A stretch of 64,000 nucleotides of DNA from Symsagittifera roscoffensis (GCF_963678635.1 NC_087071.1:42114153-42178152); one strand, 5' to 3'; counted from the stretch's first letter, positions 51,667-60,300 are shown. The notes: generated by a model from the letters alone, not told the origin. Program-made: numbers and translations.

Positions 51667-52334
51667 TTATATAAGGTCCAAATACTCCTGCGCTTTCTCT
51701 AGTGTTGTTAGTTTCCTTTTTTTCTTTGGCGCTAGACAGAGAGAAGGGGTTAAGTTTTCCATGTGGTTGCTCACAGTAGCCTCAGGGGTACGCTTTGGAG
51801 TTGAGCAACCCGGTTCGTCAAGCCATGGTGATACTACAGGGGAAGGATCAGCTTTATGGGGGTAACTACTGATGGTGATTCAATCTGTTCCATTCCCCAT
51901 AAACGATCAAAAAATTCAATTTCTTCAAAGTATTCTAACTGGTTTTCACACATCGGAGTAACATCACAATCGTATTTATACAAAAATTTTTTTACTGGTT
52001 TTGATAAAGTTGAAATATCAACCTGAAGAGCAAGAGGCTCGTCAGGATCCGTATATTTACCAGAATTTGTAAGGTAACTCAAATACTTTATATTCAGTTC
52101 TTCGTCTTTCTTTGAAATTTTTAAGGAAATTTTACTGAATAAATGTAAAAAATTTTTGGGAATCATAACGTGATGAGTACAAGTCCACTCATCAGAATTG
52201 AAACTTTTTTCTTCGTTAATTATTGCTACAAAATTACCGTGAACGGTTTCATAAAAAATGGTTCTTTCGTGATTGGAATATCCGGCAATAATATAACAAG
52301 GCATTTTTGAAGAAAAGTTGGAAGAAAATGACAA
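51667..52334 (-). pseudogene. Unknown Polinton accessory protein, frameshifted near its C-terminus
   Basis: The minus strand is open from 52,334 (or from the ATG at 52,304, MPCYIIAGYS) to 51,834, 166 codons, with no recognised family. Near 51,860 the plausible frame moves by one base in a C5 run. The alternative frame continues to a stop at 51,669-51,667 and includes PKKKRK, a classical nuclear-localisation-like cluster, and a KAQEYLDLI end. The first part is mixed alpha/beta by eye, with HGNFVAIINEEKSF and KKFLYKYDCD. It diverges from the plus-strand gene at 52,788, so the 450 bases between may be a two-way promoter. Confidence 0.6.
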
Positions 52335-52670
52335 ACGTAACGCGGAGAGAAATGAAACTGAAATGAATTGTGAAAACGCCTCAAGAGATTAAAATAGGGA
52401 TTGGTTCTTCTAAAATTAGAAATTTCAAGACCTCCTATGTAGTTTTTAATCAGTTTAATAAGGGAGGGCGTGTAAAATATTTATGTTACCTTGCGTGGTA
52501 TTCTATGTTTATCTAAATTGCATTCAAACAAATAGCTTGTATCAAAAATAACAGTTAAACATTGTGACCTTTAACACCCATTAAAATTCTTATCAGTTGT
52601 ACATGCACAAAATACTTATCCATTTGAACTAAATTGCAATCCAATATCTTTGCGATATAAAGTACATGTG

Positions 52671-52678
52671 TATATAAA
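52671..52678 (+). promoter_or_regulatory. TATA box before the plus-strand accessory array
   Basis: TATATAAA lies 110 bases before the ATG at 52,788, with a CCAAT 30 bases further upstream (52,641). Placement fits an RNA polymerase II promoter for the first plus-strand gene. Confidence 0.5.
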
Positions 52679-52787
52679 TTAAAATAGATACAACGCTTTC
52701 TTTTGCAGACATATACAATCAATCGGAACCATTCATTTCTTTCTATTCAGTTTTGAATCAAGTTACTTTGAAAATTTACTCGTTACA

Positions 52788-53159
52788 ATGAATAAAACCA
52801 AAACAAGCACCACAGCAAATGCAGATAAAGATTTTGGCGATTGCTATTTCGATATTTCGGAAAACAGTAAAAGACTAGTGCGTGCTACATTGAAAACATA
52901 TGACCAAACTGGAACTTATGTATTCCTGAAAGTTTTCAAAAAAGCAACTGAAGGCGCTGAATTTGAATGTGTACAAAGACTTTCCTTAAGCAGCGAAGAA
53001 TTTTCAAAATTACTAAAGTCGGGAAAGTCAATCCGAGCGCAAACAAGTGAAATTTCTGATACTGTTGAAAACAAAGACAAACCACAATCTAACTGTAAAC
53101 GAGCCAGGAAATCTCAACTTTCCTCGAACACAAACGATTTCAAGCACGACTCGAATTAA
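52788..53159 (+). CDS. Small PC4-like protein (putative single-stranded DNA binding)
   Basis: A 123-residue protein. Residues 29-78 (RLVRATLKTYDQTGTY, VFLKVFKK, then RLSLSSEEFSKLLKSG) have the pattern of the PC4/p15 fold: curved beta strands with aromatic/basic positions, then 'LS.EEF..LL' forming the helix. PC4 proteins bind single-stranded DNA and act in transcription or replication. The C-terminus is basic (CKRARKSQ). It starts 110 bases after a TATA box and is followed, 14 bases after its stop, by the next gene. The family call is from pattern recognition; an unrelated small beta protein is possible. Confidence 0.5.
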   Translation: MNKTKTSTTANADKDFGDCYFDISENSKRLVRATLKTYDQTGTYVFLKVFKKATEGAEFECVQRLSLSSEEFSKLLKSGKSIRAQTSEISDTVENKDKPQSNCKRARKSQLSSNTNDFKHDSN

Positions 53160-53173
53160 TTTTCCTTTACAAA

Positions 53174-53962
53174 ATGGCAGAAGCTATGTTCGAAGTTGTG
53201 TTACCTGATTATTTCAAAAAATTTCAACCAAATTTCAAATTTGTTATCACTGAAAAAATTCCTAATTTATCTACTTTTAAAAATTATGCTTTTGGAAGCC
53301 ACTTCAAATCTGAATATTGCCCTTTTTCAGTCGAGAATGAAAAAAAAATTCATTACCATATATTGATTCAAGTAGATTCAGAGGAACAATTAAACCAATT
53401 TTTTCCGTCCCAAAAATGTTTCAGTGTTCCTTGTATTTTCACTTGCTTCAAATACTTAATTTCTCCTGCTAAAGATGTCAAAGGAAACGGTGAGTCATTT
53501 GACAAGCTTAAACTAGCTCTCACTTATTCAGCACAACCTGTTGCAGCCAATCTCGATTTGTTAGATTTCACTGCAATCAAAAAACGTTTACCCAATTTAT
53601 TGCTTTCTGCAACATCATCTAACAAACAAACTTCACCAAATCAAAACGTTTGCAAGAAATCTCCAGCCGTTGGGGGACAGAAACGAATTGATAATACAGT
53701 TACGCCTGCTGCATCGTCGACGTCAAACAAATCCGTAAGAATTTCGACTTCAGTTTCAAAGAAACATACAGAAAGCAGACATGTTCAAACAGATGAGATG
53801 AATACAGAAACTTTGAAAAGATTTGAAAGTTTAATTAATGGACCCCATTCTGCCGCTTTTTGCAAAATAATGGATATTTTGACAAGTGGATATGGAAAAC
53901 TTGATGTAGATACTGATGTGCTATTTGTGAAATTTATTGTTGAAGAGAAAGTTAAGTTTTAA
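53174..53962 (+). CDS. Unknown 262-residue protein with possible HUH (Rep-like) motif
   Basis: The N-terminal ~110 residues show FKFVIT (residues 21-26), IHYHILIQ (59-66) and FKYLISPAKD (92-101). This order and spacing resemble motifs I, II (HUH) and III of rolling-circle Rep endonucleases, as found in parvo-, gemini- and circoviruses. Motif III would be unusual, since tyrosine and lysine are six residues apart rather than three. The middle (about 145-205) is serine/threonine/lysine-rich and probably disordered. The C-terminus (LKRFESLINGPH..., GKLDVDTDVLFVKFIVEE) is helical. Function unproven; a pure structural coincidence is possible. Confidence 0.8.
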   Translation: MAEAMFEVVLPDYFKKFQPNFKFVITEKIPNLSTFKNYAFGSHFKSEYCPFSVENEKKIHYHILIQVDSEEQLNQFFPSQKCFSVPCIFTCFKYLISPAKDVKGNGESFDKLKLALTYSAQPVAANLDLLDFTAIKKRLPNLLLSATSSNKQTSPNQNVCKKSPAVGGQKRIDNTVTPAASSTSNKSVRISTSVSKKHTESRHVQTDEMNTETLKRFESLINGPHSAAFCKIMDILTSGYGKLDVDTDVLFVKFIVEEKVKF

Positions 53963-54009
53963 TTGATACTTTTCATTATTCCATTTTTATTATATTGAGT
54001 TCAGTAAAC

Positions 54010-54417
54010 ATGATTTCAACTTTCGATTTAAAACTCATTCATGAAATTTTTATAGACTTAAAATCACAATATCCAGACAAATCAGTCAGATTTCAGTATT
54101 TTTTAGCCACTTGTTTGTATTTGGATGCTGATATTAATTTGGATTTTGTTTTGAAAAACAGACCATATGGTGGTTTAATTGGAATAGACAATTCGTCGCT
54201 CGACAAACACTTGAAACATTTCAAATTTCTTAGAATACATGCTATATTGCATGACGCAGCGGGATATTTGCAAGAAAAAAATGATATCGGTCCTGGGTAC
54301 ACATATGTTTTGCCTTGTCCAATAAAAAACTGTTACCTGGGTCACGTGACAGGTATTGCGTTTTGCTTATTTCTTAAAGCATTCAAACCAAAGTTATTTC
54401 GTTTGTTGGAATGTTGA
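54010..54417 (+). CDS. Unknown 135-residue accessory protein
   Basis: Open from ATG 54,010 (MISTFDLKLIHEIF; a start two codons after the preceding stop region is also possible) to TGA 54,415. Not recognised. Notable segments are LHDAAGYLQE, GPGYTYVLPCPIKNC and GHVTGIAFC, where three cysteines and a histidine might bind metal. The next open frame starts directly after this stop in the same frame, so the TGA could also be a nonsense change within one longer gene. Confidence 0.6.
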   Translation: MISTFDLKLIHEIFIDLKSQYPDKSVRFQYFLATCLYLDADINLDFVLKNRPYGGLIGIDNSSLDKHLKHFKFLRIHAILHDAAGYLQEKNDIGPGYTYVLPCPIKNCYLGHVTGIAFCLFLKAFKPKLFRLLEC

Positions 54418-54426
54418 GTGAAAGTC

Positions 54427-55015
54427 ATGTTAACCCAAAGAAAGAAAACTAAAAAATTGTTTTTCAATCATCTCATTATTTTAGATATTGAGGGATTTAA
54501 ATGTGGCAAGAAACCTTTGATCATAAAGGAACTTTCCGTTTGCTCTGCTAATACAATTGATACAATTCATTTTCTGCCACCAGTCCAATTCAACAAATTA
54601 TCAAAAGAAGAGAAAAAAGCGTACAATTGGGTATCTAAATTTCTACACGGGCTTCGTTGGGACGAAGGTGAATACCCTTACTCATACTTGGATCAAATTT
54701 TTGATAGCATTCGTTTGAGGAACCCAAATTCCCATTTTTTTTGCTAAAGGTACACAAAAATCTGTTTTACTAGCTGAATACTTGAAATTACCCGTGACAA
54801 ATTTGGAAGATTTTGGCTGCCCAAAGATTGAACAGTTATTGGGTCAAGAAAAACATATTTGCAAACGACATTCTCATTTACTTCCCTCACATCAATTATT
54901 AAAGCATTGTATCCGTAGAAAATCCAAAGTTTTTTTCGATTGGTTACAAAATGAACTGTCCAATGATGCAAACAACCTTATCTCCAAATTTGTTGGTTTA
55001 CGCTTCAATGACTAA
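54427..55015 (+). pseudogene. Putative DnaQ/RNase-H-fold exonuclease-like protein, frameshifted
   Basis: The first frame (to TAA/TGC near 54,747) contains LIILDIEGFK, a D-x-E motif I of DEDD exonucleases. A one-base shift near 54,725-54,740 (next to a T8 run) moves to the frame 54,740-55,015, which has FAKGTQKSVLLAEYL, NLEDFGCPKIEQL, and then HCIRRKSKVFFDWL. This combination is familiar from uncharacterised proteins scattered through arthropod and other invertebrate genomes, often linked to mobile elements. The acidic residues and terminal His suggest nuclease activity but this is inferred. The stop overlaps the next gene's ATG (ATGACTAA). Confidence 0.6.
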
Positions 55016-55295
55016 TCAGAGTCCTGAAAACAATTCAACACCAAGAATTAAAGTTACTCTTACGCGGACAGGCATATTAGATTGTCGAGGAAAACCTCTC
55101 CTGCAAAAACTCGAACAAATTACACTGAACGATATCAAAATCGACAATTTACGGAAATTTTTTACAGTTCTTGACTACTTTCACCTGTACAATGTCCAGA
55201 CTCCAGGAATTTCGCCAGTCAATTCCGTTGTTCAATCTCAACCTGGAAGGGCTGCAACCTCAGCTGGGAGAGAGAAGACAAATCCATTTGCATGA
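55008..55295 (+). CDS. Small unknown protein overlapping its neighbours
   Basis: 95 codons from the ATG at 55,008, overlapping the previous stop by 8 bases and the next gene by ~100 bases. Predicted beta-rich start (RIKVTLTRTGILD) and a hydrophobic helix (LRKFFTVLDYFHLY). No family recognised. The tight overlap resembles the compact arrangement of the other genes here. Confidence 0.5.
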   Translation: MTNQSPENNSTPRIKVTLTRTGILDCRGKPLLQKLEQITLNDIKIDNLRKFFTVLDYFHLYNVQTPGISPVNSVVQSQPGRAATSAGREKTNPFA

Positions 55296-55491
55296 CCATC
55301 AGCTTCCAGCTGAACTGAAAGAATTAGTCAAAACTGATAACGTTGAGGAAATACATTTAGTTCAAGCCACTATCAGAGTTGCTGCTCATTTTGTTGTAAA
55401 GTTCAAATCTAATTGTAACCATGACAAATTCACAAAATATGAGTTTTTCTTCATTGAACGAGGAGTTGATTTGCCTGTTGAACCGAAATGA
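55192..55491 (+). CDS. Small protein, paralogue 1 of the 55-kb pair
   Basis: 99 codons from ATG 55,192. Its central part (LPAELKELVKTDNVEEI, then FVVKFKSN, FFFIERG) aligns with the downstream gene at 55,590 (LPKELLDKISTGNVEKI, YIIKYKPN, WYAVVTI). Both are about 90-100 residues with one helix followed by three strands. Function unknown. The start overlaps the preceding gene in another frame. Confidence 0.65.
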   Translation: MSRLQEFRQSIPLFNLNLEGLQPQLGERRQIHLHDHQLPAELKELVKTDNVEEIHLVQATIRVAAHFVVKFKSNCNHDKFTKYEFFFIERGVDLPVEPK

Positions 55492-55589
55492 CGAATCACA
55501 TACATATACCAACTTTTGTGAATCATAATAAATATATTTATTGATTGTCTTCATTTTCTTTTGATCTTGTGTGATTACTAGTTGCTAAC

Positions 55590-55862
55590 ATGTCGTGTTT
55601 GAAAATTCAAAATTTCAAAAAAATATTTTTGCCAAAAGAAAACACACAAAATGTGAGTTTAACAGGTGAGAATTTACCAAAAGAGTTATTAGACAAAATC
55701 AGTACCGGAAACGTAGAAAAAATTGTTCGGATACTTCTGACAGACAAAAACATAGCAAGATATATAATAAAATACAAACCAAACGGCAATAGATCAGAGA
55801 GAAAAAAAGGCGATTGGTATGCAGTTGTAACTATCAACCTTGATACAAATAAGCAAAAATAG
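55590..55862 (+). CDS. Small protein, paralogue 2 of the 55-kb pair
   Basis: 90 codons, ATG 55,590 to TAG 55,860. It is homologous by eye to 55,192-55,491: the identical pattern LP.EL......NVE.I, then an I.YKPN-type strand, then K.GDWY/K.EFFF. About 100 bases with an AATAAA separate them. The pair looks like a local gene duplication. Function unknown; basic overall. Confidence 0.7.
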   Translation: MSCLKIQNFKKIFLPKENTQNVSLTGENLPKELLDKISTGNVEKIVRILLTDKNIARYIIKYKPNGNRSERKKGDWYAVVTINLDTNKQK

Positions 55863-55875
55863 TCTTCCAGTAAAC

Positions 55876-56196
55876 ATGGAAATTGAAGAAACCACCACTG
55901 TTGAGAACAATGATTGCGACTTTGTAGACATTGGTGACATTGGTGACATTGTAGACATTGTAGACAGTCTTTATCTCACGAAAACAGATCTTGGAAATTT
56001 TGTAATTCTGTTTCTCTTCCGTCTGCAGAAGTTGTCTTTTTCACACAAGTCTGTTTCATTTTCATTTTGCTCTCTTTATCTATTTCAAAATTGTCTTTTT
56101 ACAATCTTAGTTGTGACGAGACTGCCATTTGGCTTTCAATACTATCCAGTACAGTTGGTTACATGTTACCCAATCCCAAGTTATAATAATGAATAA
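55876..56196 (+). CDS. Possible small acidic protein ahead of the ATPase
   Basis: An ATG at 55,876 starts EIEETTTVENNDCDFVDIGD and a repeated DIGDIVDI segment produced by a 12-base DNA repeat (GACATTG units, 55,930-55,965). After that the frame becomes a pyrimidine-rich hydrophobic stretch that overlaps the ATPase start, and it may not be translated. Alternatives are a short real peptide, an upstream exon of the ATPase, or leader sequence. Confidence 0.3.
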   Translation: MEIEETTTVENNDCDFVDIGDIGDIVDIVDSLYLTKTDLGNFVILFLFRLQKLSFSHKSVSFSFCSLYLFQNCLFTILVVTRLPFGFQYYPVQLVTCYPIPSYNNE

Positions 56197-56881
56197 GATC
56201 ATTTCAACAAAAGATCGTCTGTTTATGTCCGTTTCAGGTCCCTCGGGATCTGGCAAAACTGATTTAATTTTTCAAATGTTTCTCAAAGGTACATTCTATC
56301 CATCATATAACAAGATATTTTATTTTTATCTTCACGATCAACCCAAATACCGTTCCTTTGTTTCTCACAACAAATTTGATATTGAATTTATAAAATTGTC
56401 CAGCTTTGAAATTGTTAATAACTTACGGGATTGTATGATTGTCTTTGATGATACCTGTGAAGAAATTTTTAATGAAAAAGATTTTGTTAAAATAGCTACA
56501 GCAGGCCGACATAAAAATGTTCATGTTATTTATGTCAAGCACAATTTATTTCAGCAAAGTAAGCAATCACGTACAATAGATTTGAATACAACTCACTTAA
56601 TTTTGTTCAAATCACCTCGAGACATTCAACAAATTGATTATTTAGGCAGACAGTTGAATAATGCAAAATTCCTCCGTCATGCGTATCAGTTGGCAACGAA
56701 AGAAGATTTCGGTCATCTGTTGATAGACTTGGATCCCAAAACTTCAGAATGTCTTCGTTATTCGTCAAACATAGTTCCACCATCACCAACCATTTTCTAT
56801 TTACCATCCTCAAAAGCAGTTATCACATCTCTTGAAAATGAAAGAGAAGTAATTATGTATATTGAAGCAAATGCTCAATAG
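56189..56881 (+). CDS. FtsK/HerA-type genome-packaging ATPase
   Basis: 230 residues from ATG 56,189 (an upstream TTG gives an implausible extension). Walker A is GPSGSGKT (residues 17-24), Walker B is MIVFDD (83-88), and a C-terminal sensor/arginine region contains KHNLFQQSKQSRTIDLNTTH. This is the A32-like ATPase of Polintons, adenovirus-like and nucleocytoplasmic large DNA viruses, which drives DNA into preformed capsids. Length and motif order are normal and the frame is intact. The next gene's ATG overlaps its end by 11 bases. Confidence 0.93.
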   Translation: MNKIISTKDRLFMSVSGPSGSGKTDLIFQMFLKGTFYPSYNKIFYFYLHDQPKYRSFVSHNKFDIEFIKLSSFEIVNNLRDCMIVFDDTCEEIFNEKDFVKIATAGRHKNVHVIYVKHNLFQQSKQSRTIDLNTTHLILFKSPRDIQQIDYLGRQLNNAKFLRHAYQLATKEDFGHLLIDLDPKTSECLRYSSNIVPPSPTIFYLPSSKAVITSLENEREVIMYIEANAQ

Positions 56882-57128
56882 TCGCCATTGTAGATCAATT
56901 TTGACAGGAGCTGATTCAAATTGTATTAGATTTCTTTGCGATTGTTTTGTGAATGTTTTTCTGGGACATGTTCCAGCTAACAAAAGTTTCATCGAGAGTA
57001 AGAAAATACCATTTGGAAAAATTGTTGACCCTAAGTTTAGTATCCGAGAAAAACGAAAAGTTTTGGCAAACAATATTTCACTGGTTAAATCGATCGGAGA
57101 ATCGTGTTACATTTACCTGAAAAACTAG
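56871..57128 (+). CDS. Conserved small Polinton protein (unknown function)
   Basis: 85 codons from ATG 56,871. The pattern LCDCFVNVFLGHVPA, then FSIREKRKVLANNISLVKSI, corresponds to a small basic helical protein I recognise from Polinton and adintovirus genomes ('NVL.G.VP...KR..L', then 'S...KR.LL...G'). Its role is not established. Here it lacks the usual glycine/proline-rich hydrophobic end. The frame is intact and it is followed by the next gene after about 10 bases. Confidence 0.65.
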   Translation: MLNSRHCRSILTGADSNCIRFLCDCFVNVFLGHVPANKSFIESKKIPFGKIVDPKFSIREKRKVLANNISLVKSIGESCYIYLKN

Positions 57129-57138
57129 AACCTCAGGC

Positions 57139-58083
57139 ATGTATGCTGAAGAATTCATCCTCATTCCTCGAAAAACATATGCTCCAGATGAAAAAACTGC
57201 ACCTTAATCTCAAATCCTTCATAATCCGTTAATTAACGACAAATCATCTCAAATCAATTACATACAACGATTTCGAGAACGAAATATCAGCCGTGACTCT
57301 CCACCATCATTAAACCCAACATCTCCTATTCCTTTAACCCCTAATAATGTAGTACCAAATCTTCGAAAAAGAAATTTATCTGCACTTACTAATTTCACTA
57401 GTGATGGTGATGATGAAGCAGAAAAAAATTTTGAATCATACAATTCACTGCAGCAGACAAGCTCAAAGAGAACAGAAAAAAATGATGAAAAAAGTAATGG
57501 AAAAACCGCTGAAGTGTTTCGAAAGGTTATGGAATCCATTCAAGAGCTATTGGAAGCTACTAAATTGGAAAGGGCAAACATCGTGCTAAAGCAGTTGTTC
57601 AAAGTTGAATCCTTGACTTTAGACGTTGACGGATATGTTTTAATTCAAGGAAAACCAACACTCGTTAAAATTGAATCTTTTTTGTACGATACACAGCAAA
57701 ACACAAAAAAACTTGAGGGTGTTTTTTATCCACAAATTTTGAAAGAACTGAATCTTGATCCTAGCTTAGTGTCCAACACTTATGCCAAACAGATTCTCCG
57801 CTCGCTTAAGAGCGAAGCAGCTAAGCCCTCAACTTCTTCCTCCTTCGTCTTCGACGACAACCCGACAACTGAGTACTCGAAGAGATCTAAACCCTACTCT
57901 TCGAAGACTCGATCGACAACTCTCAAACCCAAAACCAAGCAATCCGACAAAAGAAAAACCCAGAAAAAAGAATTTTTCCCCATCACCAACGACGACGATG
58001 ACGACGATGATAAAAACTATGAAAGCAGTAAAGAATCGTTTGCGACGACGTCAACAAAAAAATGGAAATCCTACTATCAGTGA
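57139..58083 (+). pseudogene. Conserved Polinton hypothetical protein, interrupted by an early in-frame TAA
   Basis: The ATG at 57,139 starts MYAEEFILIPRKTY, typical of the 'FvLiPk..Y' start of a conserved Polinton protein. TAA at 57,205-57,207 interrupts the frame, but the same frame stays open from there to 58,083. It gives a disordered, charged middle and a helical domain (EVFRKVMESIQELLEATKL, then VDGYVLIQGKPT, FYPQILKELNLDPSLV), then a basic/acidic tail with a D7 run. Translation could restart after the stop. The tail overlaps the integrase start by up to 300 bases in another frame. Function unknown. Confidence 0.7.
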
Positions 58084-59012
58084 AGAAAAGAAACTCAAAT
58101 TACTCTACACGAAAGGTCCAGCTGCATTTGGTAGCGTTAAAAATTTAAAAAATGCTAGTCAACTCTCACCAAAAAAAGTTAAAAAATTTCTGAGATCTCA
58201 ATCATCACATACAAAGTATGGATTGTTTCGTAAAACATATCCTCGGCTAAAAGTGATTGTTAACGATATCAACGAAATTTGGTCTCTTGACTTGGCTTAT
58301 GTTGATAAATTGGCTAAATATAACCGAGGGGTACGATATTTGTTAGTTGCTGTCGATTGTCTCTCTCGCTACTTACGAGTGGAACCCCTGAAGACCAAAT
58401 ATGCTAAGGAAACAACCGAAGCTTTCAAAAAAATGATCAAAACAAAACAACCAAAAAAATTTGGGTTGACAAAGGCACCGAGTTTAAAGGAGAGTTCGAA
58501 AAGTTATGTAATAAACGAGAAATCATCAAATACAATACTCACAGTGAAAAAAAATCAGCGTTTGCCGAAAGAAACATTCGATCGCTGAAAAGTATTATCT
58601 ACAAATTCTTGGAGTTTGAATGGACTTACAGTTATATTGAAAAATTACAAAGTTTTGTTCAAACGATTAACTCACGCGTTAATAGAGTAACAAAATTGGC
58701 TCCAAACAAGGTCACAAGAAAACATGTACCTGCTTTAGTTTCATTAATTGCAAACAGTTCATCGAAGTTGGTACAGAAATCAAAATTTTATGTTGGTGAC
58801 TATGTGCGAATAGCGAAGACTGACTTGCCTTTTAGAAAAGGTTACAAGCAGATTTTTACAGACGAAGTTTTGAAATAGTTGCCATTCCTACTGTAAACCC
58901 TCCAACATACAGTCTCATTGATGCGGAAAAGGAAGAAATCAGCGGAAAATTTTATGAAAAAGAACTTAGTTTAATTGGAAACAAAGCTGATTATAACGAA
59001 AATGGGCAGTGA
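58019..59012 (+). pseudogene. Retroviral-type integrase, broken by two frameshifts
   Basis: This would insert the element by DDE strand transfer. ATG 58,019 is the likely start (the same frame is open back to 57,782 but that part overlaps the previous gene). First catalytic Asp is in WSLDLAY (58,289), followed by YLLVAVDCLSRYL. A frameshift in the A7 run at 58,453-58,459 moves to the frame with VDKGTEF (second Asp, 58,468) and AFAERN (Glu, 58,567), about 33 residues apart. An SH3/chromo-like C-terminal part (KFYVGDYVRIAKT) follows. A second shift in the T4 run at 58,868-58,871 leads to the terminal YSLIDAEKEEISGKFYEKEL and TGA at 59,010. It overlaps the minor capsid ATG. Both shifts are single-base homopolymer events. 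Confidence 0.93.
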
Positions 59013-59871
59013 TGAGTTTACTGTACATTTGATTTCAACAGCATCAATGGATTATTTCCCAGACAACACTTTGGCCAGTTTTAGAAATTTTTGTAAAGAA
59101 GAAATAGCTTTAGACGGAGATTGGAGAGTTGCTCTCTCAGAAATAATTTTCCCCACAAAATTAAACAATGTTACTGATGAGGAATTTACGTACTTCAGAG
59201 CATCCGAAGTAGTAGCCAGTAAATCCAACGCTGGCAATCGGAATACAATTTCCAGACCCTACTATGGCAAAAAAGTTTTTATCAAATCAGGAGAGTACAC
59301 TTTTATAGAACAATTGATTAATGAGATAAAAACAAAACTCAAAGACAAAATTCATTTTGATGCGAGTCCTCAAGAAATCACGAATAGCATGAGCATTTGG
59401 ATGAACGCAAACGAAGGAATCTCATTCCCAAGTCCCCAAATACCCAGTCTGTTAGGCTACAATGCAAAACTTGATGAGAACGGTGAATATCACATTGGTT
59501 ACAAAATGATACCCTCCTTCGATGCATCTTATGAGGGAAACGAACTGTACGAATCTCATTTCCCATATGACTTATCAAGTGGGACAAGTCTAATTTTTGT
59601 CTATATTGACATTATTCAATACCAAACTGTTGGTGATGCAAAGGCCCCATTGTTACGCGTCATTGATTCAAATAGACGCATCAAAAACGGTAGTGCCTGC
59701 AGCATTGAACCTAATCATCGAAAAAACTTCACTAATTTAGACTACAAAAAATTATTCACTTCATCTGTACAATCAATATCGGTACAGTTGCGCACAGAAA
59801 CTGGAAGACTAGTGCCCTTTGCAGGAACTGGTAAAGTTGTGTTGACTCTAAAATTCAAGCGCTTTGATTGA
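59002..59871 (+). CDS. Minor capsid protein (penton-like, single jelly roll)
   Basis: 289 residues from ATG 59,002 (an upstream TTG adds only nine residues). The pattern FTVHLISTASMDYFPDNTLA, then FRNF, then DGDWRVALSEIIFP, matches Polinton minor capsid proteins, as do GEYTFIEQLINEIK and the C-terminal SVQLRTETGRLVPFAGTG / LTLKF strands. It would occupy the five-fold vertices. The frame is intact. It overlaps the integrase end by 11 bases and is followed after 6 bases by the core-protein gene, so these are likely co-expressed late genes. Confidence 0.88.
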   Translation: MGSDEFTVHLISTASMDYFPDNTLASFRNFCKEEIALDGDWRVALSEIIFPTKLNNVTDEEFTYFRASEVVASKSNAGNRNTISRPYYGKKVFIKSGEYTFIEQLINEIKTKLKDKIHFDASPQEITNSMSIWMNANEGISFPSPQIPSLLGYNAKLDENGEYHIGYKMIPSFDASYEGNELYESHFPYDLSSGTSLIFVYIDIIQYQTVGDAKAPLLRVIDSNRRIKNGSACSIEPNHRKNFTNLDYKKLFTSSVQSISVQLRTETGRLVPFAGTGKVVLTLKFKRFD

Positions 59872-59877
59872 AAACCA

Positions 59878-60300
59878 ATGGAACAATATTATGCAAAGCA
59901 AGCTTCACTTCCTCAATTCTCTGGACACTACCGACAACGCGGCAGTGGATTTGGCGCTTTGGCTGCTGGTATTGGTCGTGTTGCTATACCGTTTGCACGA
60001 CGGGTTATTCTACCGGCTGCGAAAAAACTGGGCAGAGAACTTTTGATGAGTGCAGCGCCAGAACTAATTGATGTCGCTATGAAAAAGAAGTCTCCTAAAC
60101 AAGCATTGAAATACACTGTCACAAAAACTGCAAGAAAACAACTCGGTGGTGGTAGACGACGTCGTCGAAAGACACCAATGAATGGATTACGAAGAAGAAG
60201 GTCAGTAGGGGCTCGAAAAAGAAAAACAACCATTCGAAGAAAAACCAGACCAGTGAGAAGTCGAGCAGATTTTTTCTCAAACATAAAAAATGATCGCTAA
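59878..60300 (+). CDS. Basic virion core / amphipathic protein (adenovirus pVI/pX-like role)
   Basis: 140 residues. The N-terminus has GSGFGALAAGIGRVAIPFAR and VILPAAKKLGRELLMSA, a glycine-rich segment and an amphipathic helix seen in small Polinton virion proteins. The C-terminal half is extremely Arg/Lys-rich (GGRRRRRKTP; RRRRSVGARKRK; TIRRKTRPVRSR), suited to DNA condensation. Placement between minor and major capsid genes is as expected. The stop overlaps the major capsid ATG by 11 bases. The role is inferred from composition and position. Confidence 0.78.
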   Translation: MEQYYAKQASLPQFSGHYRQRGSGFGALAAGIGRVAIPFARRVILPAAKKLGRELLMSAAPELIDVAMKKKSPKQALKYTVTKTARKQLGGGRRRRRKTPMNGLRRRRSVGARKRKTTIRRKTRPVRSRADFFSNIKNDR

